Shown here: one piece after another, positions 22,873 to 30,817 of the stretch
How the letters are laid out: each line of letters opens with the position of its first letter
Numbering within the stretch: the stretch's first letter is position 1
Assembly (NCBI GenBank): GCA_040902105.1
Contig: JBBDXW010000023.1
Location: 1-38,838 of the forward strand
Length of the DNA stretch: 38,838 bases
Source: IDS-8 sp040902105
GTDB lineage: Bacteria; Pseudomonadota; Gammaproteobacteria; Steroidobacterales; Woeseiaceae
Direction of reading: 5' to 3'
Notes under the pieces: model-generated
What the model saw: the letters and a program-made list of their open reading frames with translations, nothing else
What the model was told of the DNA's origin: nothing
Databases searched by the model: none
Program-made: the position numbers and the translations under genes

Positions 22873-22906
22873 TAGGTCCCGGGTTCGACTCCTGGTGCCG
22901 GCACCA
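22858..22906 (+). pseudogene. 3' half of the host tRNA-Thr(UGU)
   Basis: Anticodon arm core, variable loop TAGGTC, T arm CCGGG-TTCGACT-CCTGG, acceptor strand TGCCGGC, A and CCA. The acceptor strand pairs exactly with GCCGGCA at 8630-8636, so the two pieces once formed a single gene. No D arm precedes it here. Confidence 0.9.
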
Positions 22907-22994
22907 TGAAATCAATACGTTAGTTGCCTGCCTCGGATCGCCGCTTTGCCATGTAGACGCTGTGTAGACATTCCAGAATGAGAACGCCCTAAGA

Positions 22995-24232
22995 GTGCAT
23001 ACGCAATATGGGTACGCCCATTGGCAGCCGACCTTCTGCAAATGGGCACGACTCTGCGCCTTTCGTGACATAACTTGTTACGATCCCATCCTTCGTCAAG
23101 CCGCGAGCTTTCGGGTCACTTTGAAGTCGCCGGACCAAGAATTAGACAAAGACGATCGGGGCGATGACGTTGGCCGTCGCTTTCAATATCAGTATTGTTT
23201 TGCGGCAATAAACGCCATTCGTCTGATCACTCACGAAGCCGAATTCCAGGCCATCTTCTGCGAAAATCACGAAGACATCCTTTTTAAGCGAGGAAATGGC
23301 CAGTTTGTAGCTGCCCAAGTGAAGACACGGGACCTAAGTCAGCAGCCGTTTAGGATGCGGACGAGCAGGTAGTTACAGCGTCGCGTCGTTTCTGTCTATT
23401 GGATCAACGGTATCCCGGCCAGTTTGAGCGGTTCCAGTTTCACTGCTTTCGAGAGACCAAAGCGAATGCGCGCGATCTACCATCTCTGCTATTTCGTCTA
23501 GGACAAAAGGGCAGAACTGATTGCTCCAAGTTCGACGATCAGCTTCAAAAATTGGTGGGAATGCTGAGTCAGAAGACGGGACTCTCCGATCACCAAGTCG
23601 CGGACACACTTCTTCGAACGCAAATTACCTGCCGACGAGAGGGCATCGACTCAATACCCAATGATCTCGTGAATGCCATAGCTGAATGTGAACAGTTTAA
23701 AGGCGAAACGTATTCCGTTATTCGGCGAACCGCGGACGCGCTCCGATCGCGTATGGCAGATGCATCCACAAAAATTGTGAATGGGTTAACTTCTGATCGG
23801 TTTAGCGTGGATGCCGATTTTGCTAAGGTTATTGACAGCCACATCTTGGCTGGAAAATGTATTCTAAAAGACGACATCTTGGGGATTTTCGAGCAGTGTC
23901 GAGTTCAACAGCCAACGGCCGTAACGAGCGATGATGATACAGAGCAGTGGGTAGAGTTTATCGTGGAAAGATTGGTGGTGCGGCTGCAAGGAAAAGGACA
24001 TCAAGATGAACGTCAGCGGCCGACAACGACGCGGCAGAGGATGCCGCCGCCGAGCATCTATAGTGTGGTCAGCGTTTACGCCTCCGTCGATTTTTGTGGT
24101 GAGGCCGCCGCGTCGTCATGTCGCAGGAACCTGGCGACCACTTCCTGCTGCTCGTCGGTTTGCCCGGGCCAGTTCGTCACGTCATGCGCAGTGACCGCCG
24201 CCCCGACCAGATGTCGTTGCTGCGACCAATAG
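22995..24232 (+). pseudogene. DUF4297/Cap4-type nuclease gene, frameshifted and 3'-altered
   Basis: The first part encodes DKDDRGDDVGRRFQYQYCF, then FCENHEDILFKRGNG and AAQVKTRD, the N-terminal PD-(D/E)XK nuclease core of DUF4297 (the nuclease part of CBASS Cap4). Reading stops at 23370-23372, but frame +2 continues it as DADEQVVTASRRFCLLDQRY and FERFQFHCF. Adding one A near 23352 (TTTAGG to TTTAAGG) restores PFKDADEQV. The second part then runs on to about 24010, after which the product no longer looks like the family. The start is uncertain (GTG 22995 or TTG 23121). A sequencing error could cause the shift; the changed 3' end suggests real decay. Confidence 0.65.
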
Positions 24233-24545
24233 CGCCTGCTGCTCGGCTTCCCGATGGTAATGGCCCTGCGGCCGGTATGCGGCGCGCTTGATCTTCACTT
24301 CGTCGAAGTCGTAGTCGAGATGTCCGTAAGCATTGCGTCGAAGATAGCGGCGTCCTGCTGTACCGAGACATCGTTATTCGGTACACAACGCTGCGGGTCG
24401 GGCCGGCGATAGCGGGTAGCAGGTCGCGGATTTCGCCGTTTTCAGGAGTCGAGACGTCGAAGTCGGGGATTCTGCGTCGTTTCAGGAGAATGAATGTGAG
24501 CAGTGTCAGCAAAGCCGTAATGGCAATGCTCACCAGAACGATCAT
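24076..24545 (-). pseudogene. Degenerate frame with an N-terminal membrane helix
   Basis: From ATG 24545 the minus strand encodes a membrane helix (MIVLVSIAITALLTLLTFIL), then KRRRIPDFDVSTPENGEIRD, then loses protein-like quality. Other frames then carry plausible stretches: RYLRRNAYGHLDYDFDEVKI and later VTAHDVTNWPGQTDEQQEVV, ending at TAA 24076. These suggest one gene with two or more frameshifts. No family is recognised, and I am not sure the pieces belong to one gene. Confidence 0.3.
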
Positions 24546-24701
24546 ACGTCTCCTTGGCCTTGTCGGTTGCAGGCAGGGCGTCACGGAGGTAGACCCTGCC
24601 GCCGACAGAGCCACTGCTGATGTCCAGAATTCTACCGGTTCCCGGAAGTCTAGCCGAGCGCCGACGCTCCGTCGGGTGGTCACTCCACGGCTGTTGCCGA
24701 C

Positions 24702-25460
24702 TCAGTCGACGAATACCGCCTCGATCTCGGTGTAGTAGATCGTCGTGGTGCCCTCGAAGCCGGAGTCGGTACCCAGGAGTAGCCACGCATCGCCATTGCC
24801 ATCCGTCGTTACGTCGAACGCCGGCAGCTCCAGGTTCGACAACTCTTTCAGTTCGTAACTGAAATCCGACGACTCGCAGTCCTCCGAGTTGGCGAAGTCG
24901 CCGAGCACTTGCGCGTCGGTGCCGCCATTCGTCTGACTGTCTTTGTCGATATTCATGATCCATGTTGCGTGACCCGATGTATCGTCCATGACGCGTAGCG
25001 GTTCGATGCCGCTCGCTCCTCCCTTTACGAAGACACTTTCGCCAGGGGAACCGCCGATGCCGGCGCAGCCTCTCGGCACATCGGTCGCAAAGACCACGCG
25101 CAGCTCGAGTTGGTAGGTCGTGTCGGGAGCCAGTCCGCTGACGCGTCGCTTTAGGAACATGAAAAGGTCATCGGAATGATTGTTGCCGCTGAGCAGCACG
25201 GCGCCGTCGCCGGTATCGAGTGGCTGCGGCAGGCGAGCGTGGCCGCCATCGAGTTCGTAGAACTCATCGATCGCCTGTTGCTCGGCGTCGCTCGTTCCCG
25301 CCGGGTAATCCGCGAAGCCGACGGTCCAGTCTTCGAGGTCCTCGGCAAAGGTAAATTGAAAATGTTGGGGAGAGGGGTCGGAACTGCCGCCGCAGCCGGC
25401 CACTGCTAAGGCGGCCATCACGAGTAATGCTTTGGTAGCGGACAACGTTGGGTTGGGCAT
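24702..25460 (-). CDS. Lipoprotein of unknown function
   Basis: A 252-residue secreted lipoprotein. The signal peptide MPNPTLSATKALLVMAALAV is followed by the lipobox AVAGC, with the modified Cys at residue 23. The mature part is acidic and beta-rich (FTFAEDLEDWTVGFADYP, later VSGLAPDTTYQLELRVVFAT and a C-terminal TTIYYTEIEAVFVD), with the look of a jelly-roll or carbohydrate-binding-like beta sandwich. No family name is assigned. The frame is intact, unlike its neighbours. No clear Shine-Dalgarno is visible. Whether it is island cargo or older backbone is unclear. Confidence 0.78.
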   Translation of the reverse strand: MPNPTLSATKALLVMAALAVAGCGGSSDPSPQHFQFTFAEDLEDWTVGFADYPAGTSDAEQQAIDEFYELDGGHARLPQPLDTGDGAVLLSGNNHSDDLFMFLKRRVSGLAPDTTYQLELRVVFATDVPRGCAGIGGSPGESVFVKGGASGIEPLRVMDDTSGHATWIMNIDKDSQTNGGTDAQVLGDFANSEDCESSDFSYELKELSNLELPAFDVTTDGNGDAWLLLGTDSGFEGTTTIYYTEIEAVFVD

Positions 25461-25566
25461 GGAGACGGCACTCGTTAAAGGGACGGGAGCTAGACCATGG
25501 CGGACGCCCCCGAGTTCCGCAGCAACGTCAAGGCCAACGCTTACATGCAGGAGTGCCGTCGAATGT

Positions 25567-25630
25567 TGGTGCCGGCGGCAGGAGTCGAACTACCTGCCAC
25601 CCCTTGCCAATTGAGCCACGCCCTCTCGGC
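25567..25630 (-). pseudogene. tRNA-like remnant
   Basis: On the minus strand: a 5' acceptor-like GCCGAG, D-arm-like GTGGCTCAATTGGCA, then directly a T-arm-like GCAGG..TTCGACT-CCTGC and GCCGGCACCA. The anticodon arm is missing, so it cannot be functional. Probably a deleted tRNA copy left by recombination at this hotspot. Confidence 0.4.
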
Positions 25631-25787
25631 CCTTCTTTTCACTCGCTGACGATCTTGACGTTGTAGGCTCCGTCCTCGTCCTTCGACCGGCGGTCGCTTC
25701 AGGAGGAACGGCGGCGGGGTAGGCTAGGGGGTATGGGACTCATATGCGGGCGTGAGACTCAATACTAGCAAGGTCTGTAGAGCTCTA

Positions 25788-25810
25788 TTCGGCTCCTGGT
25801 GCCGGCACCA
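25788..25810 (+). pseudogene. Second copy of the tRNA-Thr 3' end
   Basis: TTCGGCTCCTGGTGCCGGCACCA matches 22884-22906 at 22 of 23 bases. The preceding bases (AGCTCTA) cannot form the T stem. It is followed after 29 bases by a rho-independent terminator, as expected for the original end of the tRNA gene. Confidence 0.7.
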
Positions 25811-25839
25811 TCCTCTATGCGCCTTCAATGAACGAGAAG

Positions 25840-25867
25840 AAAAGCCTCGCAGATCGCGAGGCTTTTT
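25840..25867 (+). terminator. Bidirectional rho-independent terminator
   Basis: GCCTCGC (25844-25850), a five-base loop and GCGAGGC (25856-25862), with AAAA before and TTTTT after. It can end both the original tRNA transcript and the convergent gene at 25887. In the 426 bases from 25461 to 25886 I otherwise see only the two tRNA scraps and short frames. One minus-strand end reads DEDGAYNVKIVSE before a stop near 25647 and may be a gene remnant. Confidence 0.85.
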
Positions 25868-25886
25868 GTACGAAACAACCTCCCGA

Positions 25887-26303
25887 TCAAGCCACCACTT
25901 TGGGCTTGTAAATCGCCGCAAATATCGCCCCGGCAATAACAAAGCTGACGACCCCGGTCACAAACCAGATCGCCACAAGATTCGGCGTCAACGGATAAAC
26001 GACGTACTGGTCGATCGCCATCGGAATCCACATGAACAGTCCAATCAGCAGCCCGTAACGAACGCCTTCGCCGATGCCCCTGCCCTCGTATCCCTTCTCG
26101 AAAATTTTGCAGAACAGATACAGGTACAGCGCGCTGCTGACGTACATCATCCACATCATGCTGTTCATTTCGGATTCCGGCCGAAAGACGTCGGCCATCG
26201 CCATATAGGTGTCGTTGAGCAGGATTCCATGCACGAGAAAGCCAATTGCCTGCATGACTACCCAGATCACGACAAACCCTATCCAGAAGGACTTGTTATC
26301 CAT
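25887..26303 (-). CDS. Four-helix membrane protein of unknown function
   Basis: A 138-residue inner-membrane protein with four hydrophobic segments: SFWIGFVVIWVVMQAIGFLV, SMMWMMYVSSALYLYLFC, YGLLIGLFMWIPMAID and AIWFVTGVVSFVIAGAIFAA. The loop after the first helix (HGILLNDTYMAMADVFRPES) is the most distinctive part. GAGGAACG lies before ATG 26303. It is the first backbone gene to the right of the integration hotspot and reads toward the shared terminator. It lies 36 bases downstream of the MBL-fold gene on the same strand, so the two may be cotranscribed. No established function is recognised. Confidence 0.8.
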   Translation of the reverse strand: MDNKSFWIGFVVIWVVMQAIGFLVHGILLNDTYMAMADVFRPESEMNSMMWMMYVSSALYLYLFCKIFEKGYEGRGIGEGVRYGLLIGLFMWIPMAIDQYVVYPLTPNLVAIWFVTGVVSFVIAGAIFAAIYKPKVVA

Positions 26304-26339
26304 CGTTCGTTCCTCGCTAGTAAGAGCCCCGCGGATACG

Positions 26340-27083
26340 CTAGTCCTGATTCGGGTGCTTATCAAGCGCCTCCCCCAGGCGACCGAGCAGCTTCTCTCCG
26401 TCGCCTCGCCAGGCCGAGCCGTGCATACAGGCGAGGACCCGCGGTTTCAGCGCGGCGAGCCTCTCGAGCACAGGTATGGTCCCCGGACCGTGCGCGTAGT
26501 AGTCCATCCTTGCCCGCATCGCTTCGCTGGGACCGAGAATGTCACTCTCGACAATCGGCGGGTGATCGGCGCCGGGCTGCGTAAACAGGTCGCCGCAGAG
26601 CAGTGCATCGATGCCGTCCACCATGAGGAAGCCGTTCTCCCAGCCGTGCGGAACGTGGGGTGCATCGATCCAGCGCGCGGAGTAGCGACCGAGTGGCAGC
26701 ACCTCTCCGTCGGCCAGCACCTTCGGCGGGCGGTCGGCCAGATCGGCGATCGACGTCATGGCGGCGATTCGCCCGCACAACGGCACGGCATCCGGCGCGA
26801 CGCTCAGGAACTGGTTCAGCGACCCGCATTCGTCGTTCTCGACGTGTGAGAACCCGATATAGCGCAGCCCTGTGAGCGGCATCACGCTCGCGATTGCGTC
26901 GCGAATGTGCGGGAACAGCGAGCGCGGACCGGTGTGAAACAGCAATGACTGCTCATCCCGCAGCAGATATTGATTGAAAGAGAAACCGCCAGGTACGTCC
27001 GTGACAGGCGTGTGGATACGAAAGAGGCCGTCGGCGATTTCATCGATTTGCGTCGCGTCGCTGGTTTGCATTCTGGTCACCAT
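26340..27083 (-). CDS. MBL-fold protein with diiron-type (ODP-like) ligands
   Basis: A 247-residue metallo-beta-lactamase-fold protein. The first metal motif reads HVENDECGS (H-x-E-x-D), the form of flavodiiron-type and oxygen-binding diiron proteins rather than the HxHxDH of zinc hydrolases. Further ligands are His in DAPHVPHGW, Asp in LLCGDLF and the final His in ACMHGSAWRG. No flavodoxin domain is attached. Members bind O2 or NO, or act in sensing. The frame extends to 27107, but AAGGA five bases before ATG 27083 favours this start. It is divergent from cysJ. Confidence 0.84.
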   Translation of the reverse strand: MVTRMQTSDATQIDEIADGLFRIHTPVTDVPGGFSFNQYLLRDEQSLLFHTGPRSLFPHIRDAIASVMPLTGLRYIGFSHVENDECGSLNQFLSVAPDAVPLCGRIAAMTSIADLADRPPKVLADGEVLPLGRYSARWIDAPHVPHGWENGFLMVDGIDALLCGDLFTQPGADHPPIVESDILGPSEAMRARMDYYAHGPGTIPVLERLAALKPRVLACMHGSAWRGDGEKLLGRLGEALDKHPNQD

Positions 27084-27146
27084 CCCGTTCCTTTCCGGCA
27101 ATTCCACCCAGAAAACGGCGATATCGCCCGGCGGTATTGCCTGAGG

Positions 27147-27180
27147 TTATCGGCCGATAAGAAAACGGCCGTTCACGTGA
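27147..27180. promoter_or_regulatory. Cluster of palindromes upstream of cysJ
   Basis: Three perfect palindromes in 34 bases: TTATCGGCCGATAA (27147-27160), AACGGCCGTT (27164-27173) and TCACGTGA (27173-27180), 51-84 bases before cysJ. They are candidates for CysB or another regulator; the CysB consensus is too loose for a firm call. Confidence 0.4.
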
Positions 27181-27230
27181 TGATACAGACCCGGTAGCGT
27201 CAGGGCTCCCTCTCATCCAGAGACCCGCTG

Positions 27231-29021
27231 ATGGCTGCCGTTCCGAGTCCCAAGATCGAGCCCCCGCTGACCGGCGGCCATCTGCAAACGCTTCGTTCCG
27301 CGGTCGCCGATTTCGACTACGAGCAACTGCTCTGGTCCAGCGGCTACCTCGCCGGGCTCGCTCGCGCCGCCGTAAGCGGAGCCAGGCCGGTTCCGCAGCC
27401 TGTACCCGAAGCCGGCGCGGACTCGTGGACCGTGTTCTACGCGACCGAGACCGGCAACAGCCGGCGTATCGCCGAATCGCTCGCCCGGCGCTCGGGTGAG
27501 GCCGGAATCGCCGTCGAACTGCAGGACCTGCGCGACTACCGGCCAAAAGCGCTGGCCAAGGTGACCAACGCCTTGTTCGTCGTCGCGACTCACGGCATCG
27601 GCGAGGCGCCGGACGGCAGCGAGCTATTCTTCGACTACTGGCTTGGAGAACGCGCGCCGCGCCTCGAGCAACTCAACTATTCGGTTTTAGCCCTCGGCGA
27701 TTCCAGTTACGCCGATTTCTGCATGATGGGGCAGGTCCTCGACGACCGGCTGCGCGCGCTGGGCGCGAGACCCGTCGTCGAGCGGGTCGAATGCGATCTC
27801 GACTTCGAATCGCCGGCGGCGGACTGGACCGCCAAAGTGGTGGAACTCGCTGCGAAGTCGTCGCAAGCAACGCCGGTGCCCGTCAGCCGCCCCGCACACC
27901 TGCGCGCCGTATCGAAGCAAGTGTCGTACTCGCGTGACCATCCGTTTGCTGCAGAAATTCTGCTCGATCAACCGATCACCGGCCGCGGTTCCAGCAAGGA
28001 CGTCCGCCACATCGAATTGAATCTCGAATCCTCCGGTCTCACGTACCTGCCCGGCGATTCGCTCGGCGTCATGCCGAAGAACTCACCGCAACTCGTTGAA
28101 GCGCTGCTGCAGGCGGTGAAACTCGACGGCAACACCGAGGTTGCGGTCGACGGCAGGCAGCTGAGCCTGGCGGAGGCGCTCGCGGAACAGAAAGAGGTCA
28201 CCGTACTGAGCCGGCCGCTGCTCGAGATCGTCGCGGGATATCACCCGGAGTTGAAAACGATCCTCGGCGATCGCGAGCAACTGACAGGGTTTTTCAGCAC
28301 ACGGCAGATCATCGATCTGCTCGCCGACTATCCCAAGGATTGGCAAGCACAGGAACTGGTCGATTCGTTGCGGCGCCTGACGCCGCGCCTCTATTCGATC
28401 GCGTCGAGCCCGGACGCCAATCCGGACGAGGCGCATCTGACCGTTGCGCTGGTCAATTACGAACGGTTCGGCCGTTCCCACCAGGGTTCGGCATCCGGAT
28501 TGCTGACGAGCGGAGCCAGGGAGGTGCCGGTATTTGTAGAGGCTAACGACCGGTTCCGCCTGCCGAACAATGGCGACACTCCCATCGTCATGATCGGCGC
28601 CGGGACCGGCGTGGCGCCTTACCGCGCCTTCGTCGAGCATCGGCAGGAGCACGGCCACAAAGGCGACAACTGGCTGATCTTCGGCGAACGCAACTTCGCG
28701 AGCGACTTCCTCTATCAGCTCGAGTGGCTGCGTTACCGCAAGGACGGGATTCTCTCGCGCATCGACGTAGCGTTCTCCCGTGACCAGAGACAAAAGGTCT
28801 ACGTGCAGGATCGCCTTCGCGAGCAGTCCCGTCGCCTCTACGACTGGTTGGAGCGCGGCGCTCATATATATGTGTGCGGCGACGCGAACCACATGGCGGG
28901 CGACGTGCACCAGGCGCTCCTGGCCGTGCTGCAGAAGGAAGGCGGACTTTCGGCCGATCGCGGCGCCGAGTACGTCAACGAACTGAAGTCCAGCCGGCGC
29001 TACCAGCGCGACGTGTACTAG
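27231..29021 (+). CDS. cysJ: NADPH-dependent sulfite reductase, flavoprotein subunit
   Basis: A 596-residue cytoplasmic diflavin reductase that passes electrons from NADPH to the CysI haemoprotein. The N-terminal FMN flavodoxin domain starts WTVFYATETGNSRR (residues 66-79). The FAD domain shows RLYSIASSP (386-394). The NADPH domain has GAGTGVAPYRAF (456-467), and the C-terminus ends RRYQRDVY as in E. coli CysJ. Length matches the family. It opens the cysJIH cluster; a REP-like repeat lies between cysJ and cysI. Confidence 0.96.
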   Translation: MAAVPSPKIEPPLTGGHLQTLRSAVADFDYEQLLWSSGYLAGLARAAVSGARPVPQPVPEAGADSWTVFYATETGNSRRIAESLARRSGEAGIAVELQDLRDYRPKALAKVTNALFVVATHGIGEAPDGSELFFDYWLGERAPRLEQLNYSVLALGDSSYADFCMMGQVLDDRLRALGARPVVERVECDLDFESPAADWTAKVVELAAKSSQATPVPVSRPAHLRAVSKQVSYSRDHPFAAEILLDQPITGRGSSKDVRHIELNLESSGLTYLPGDSLGVMPKNSPQLVEALLQAVKLDGNTEVAVDGRQLSLAEALAEQKEVTVLSRPLLEIVAGYHPELKTILGDREQLTGFFSTRQIIDLLADYPKDWQAQELVDSLRRLTPRLYSIASSPDANPDEAHLTVALVNYERFGRSHQGSASGLLTSGAREVPVFVEANDRFRLPNNGDTPIVMIGAGTGVAPYRAFVEHRQEHGHKGDNWLIFGERNFASDFLYQLEWLRYRKDGILSRIDVAFSRDQRQKVYVQDRLREQSRRLYDWLERGAHIYVCGDANHMAGDVHQALLAVLQKEGGLSADRGAEYVNELKSSRRYQRDVY

Positions 29022-29053
29022 GAAATGGCCAAGAAAGCCTCTGCCATGCCCCC

Positions 29054-29122
29054 TGTAGGAGCCCGCCACGCGGGCGACATCGCTGACGCTCATCGCAGTC
29101 GCCCGCGCGGCGGGCTCCTGCA
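29054..29122. repeat. REP-like repeat pair, copy 2
   Basis: GTAGGAGCCCGCCACGCGGG (continuing CGAC) and the inverted unit GTCGCCCGCGCGGCGGGCTC (continuing CTGC) in the cysJ-cysI gap. The two units face each other and can form a long cruciform or mRNA hairpin. Confidence 0.8.
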
Positions 29123-29143
29123 TGTCGACATCGAGGCCCGCGC

Positions 29144-30817
29144 ATGAGCAGCGACACGCCCTTATCCCCGGTCGAGCACATCAAGAAGCGCAGCAACTAC
29201 CTGCGCGGCACGATCGTGGAAAGCCTGGCGAATCCGCTGACCGGCGCGCTTGCCGAAGACGACACGCAGCTGACGAAGTTTCACGGCTTCTATCAGCAGG
29301 ACGACCGGGACCTGCGCGCGGAGCGCACGCGCCAGAAGCTCGAGCCCGCTTACAGTTTCATGATTCGCGTGCGCGTGCCCGGCGGCATCACGACACCGGC
29401 GCAGTGGCTCGCACTCGATTCCCTTGCCACGACTTACGCGAACAATACGCTGCGCCTGACCACACGACAGGCATTCCAGTTTCACGGTGTCACCAAGAAG
29501 AATGTCAAGGCGACCATTCGCAGCATAAACGACAGCCTGCTCAGCACGATCGCGGCCTGCGGCGACGTCAACCGCAACGTCATGTGCACGCCCATTGCGG
29601 AAACATCCGCTGTCCACGAAGCGGCTTACAAGGTCGCAACCGGCATCGCCGAACACCTCGCGCCGCGCACGACCGCGTATCACGAAATATGGCTGGACGG
29701 GAAGCGCGTCGCCGGAACCGCCGATCGCGAGCCGATTTACGGCGAGACCTACCTGCCGCGGAAGTTCAAGATTTCCATTGCAATCCCGCCGTCCAACGAC
29801 GTTGACATCTTTGCGCACGACCTGGGCTTCATCGCGATTGAAAAGGACGGCGAGCTTGCCGGTTTCAACGTAACGGCCGGCGGCGGCATGGGGATGACGC
29901 ACGGCGAGCCCGGCACCTACCCCCGAGTCGCCGACATCATCGGTTTCTGCTCCGTCGACCAGGCTATAGCCGTCGCGGAGCAGGTGGTCACGGTGCAACG
30001 CGATTTCGGCGACCGCAGCAACCGCAAGCACGCCCGGCTGAAGTACACCATCGACGACCGCGGGCTGGACTGGTTCCGCGAGACGCTGTTCGAACGCCTG
30101 GGCTTTTCCCTGCCGGGGCCCGAGCCGTTCGAATTCAGGTCTCGCGGCGACCGGTTCGGCTGGTCGAAAGACCGGTACGGGAACTGGCACTTGACCCTGT
30201 TCGTTCCCGAGGGACGGATTCAGGACAAGGGGCAGAGCAAATTGTTGACGGCATTGCGCGAGGTCGCGCGCATTCACCAGGGCAATTTTCGTTTGACGGC
30301 CAACCAGAACCTCATCGTCAGCGGCATCGCCGACGCGGACCGGCTGGCGCTCGAGCAACTGTTCGAGCGGCACGGCGTCAACCTGCTGCAAAGCCTGTCA
30401 CCGCTCCGGCAACAGGCGCTTGCCTGCGTGGCGTTGCCGACCTGCGGGCTGGCGATGGCCGAAGCGGAGCGTTATCTCCCGGAACTGACCGGCAAAGTCG
30501 AGGCCCTGCTCGAACGGCACGGCCTGATCGACGAAAACATTTCGTTGCGCATCACCGGCTGCCCGAACGGATGTGCACGACCCTACCTGGCCGAGATCGC
30601 CCTGGTCGGCAAAGCGCCCGGGCGTTACAACCTGTTCCTCGGCGGAGACGCCGAAGGCTGGCGAATGAACCGGCTTGCCGAGGAAAACGTCGATGAGCAG
30701 CAGATACTTGCGACGCTCGACCTGCTGTTCGGTGAATTTGTGCAGGAACGTCGAAAGACCGAGTCCTTTGGCGATTTCACCAACCGGACCCGCCTTGCGG
30801 CAGAGGCGGAACGCTGA
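29144..30817 (+). CDS. cysI: Sulfite reductase haemoprotein subunit
   Basis: A 557-residue siroheme and [4Fe-4S] enzyme that reduces sulfite to sulfide with six electrons from CysJ. Cluster cysteines are C428 and C434 (CVALPTC) and C473 and C477 (CPNGC), the E. coli set shifted by six residues. N-terminal substrate and siroheme-binding segments include TTRQAFQFHGV and CGDVNRNV. ATG 29144 follows the repeat. The stop and the cysH start share TGATG, so translation is coupled. Siroheme comes from cysG at 33082. Confidence 0.97.
   Translation: MSSDTPLSPVEHIKKRSNYLRGTIVESLANPLTGALAEDDTQLTKFHGFYQQDDRDLRAERTRQKLEPAYSFMIRVRVPGGITTPAQWLALDSLATTYANNTLRLTTRQAFQFHGVTKKNVKATIRSINDSLLSTIAACGDVNRNVMCTPIAETSAVHEAAYKVATGIAEHLAPRTTAYHEIWLDGKRVAGTADREPIYGETYLPRKFKISIAIPPSNDVDIFAHDLGFIAIEKDGELAGFNVTAGGGMGMTHGEPGTYPRVADIIGFCSVDQAIAVAEQVVTVQRDFGDRSNRKHARLKYTIDDRGLDWFRETLFERLGFSLPGPEPFEFRSRGDRFGWSKDRYGNWHLTLFVPEGRIQDKGQSKLLTALREVARIHQGNFRLTANQNLIVSGIADADRLALEQLFERHGVNLLQSLSPLRQQALACVALPTCGLAMAEAERYLPELTGKVEALLERHGLIDENISLRITGCPNGCARPYLAEIALVGKAPGRYNLFLGGDAEGWRMNRLAEENVDEQQILATLDLLFGEFVQERRKTESFGDFTNRTRLAAEAER

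Larger units (their letters stand above)
22907..25787. mobile_element. Decayed island remnant between two tRNA-Thr 3' ends
   Basis: About 2.9 kb flanked by TTCGACTCCTGGTGCCGGCACCA-type 3' ends: at 22884-22906 and, with one mismatch, at 25788-25810. A terminator that suits a tRNA gene follows only the second copy. Contents are a frameshifted nuclease gene, a degenerate frame, a lipoprotein gene and a tRNA-like scrap. The simplest reading is an earlier integration at the same tRNA, later joined by the 14.2-kb element. Confidence 0.45.

Noticed and set aside
24442..24963. A minus-strand frame overlapping the lipoprotein end
   Set aside because: The lipoprotein frame has a signal peptide and lipobox; this one is Arg-rich noise.
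25567..25630. A functional tRNA on the minus strand
   Set aside because: No anticodon arm and an incomplete acceptor match, so it is listed only as a remnant.
28083..29123. A 346-codon minus-strand frame
   Set aside because: Antisense to cysJ, with no start signal or domain.
29162..30391. A 409-codon minus-strand frame
   Set aside because: Antisense to cysI; a codon-bias shadow.
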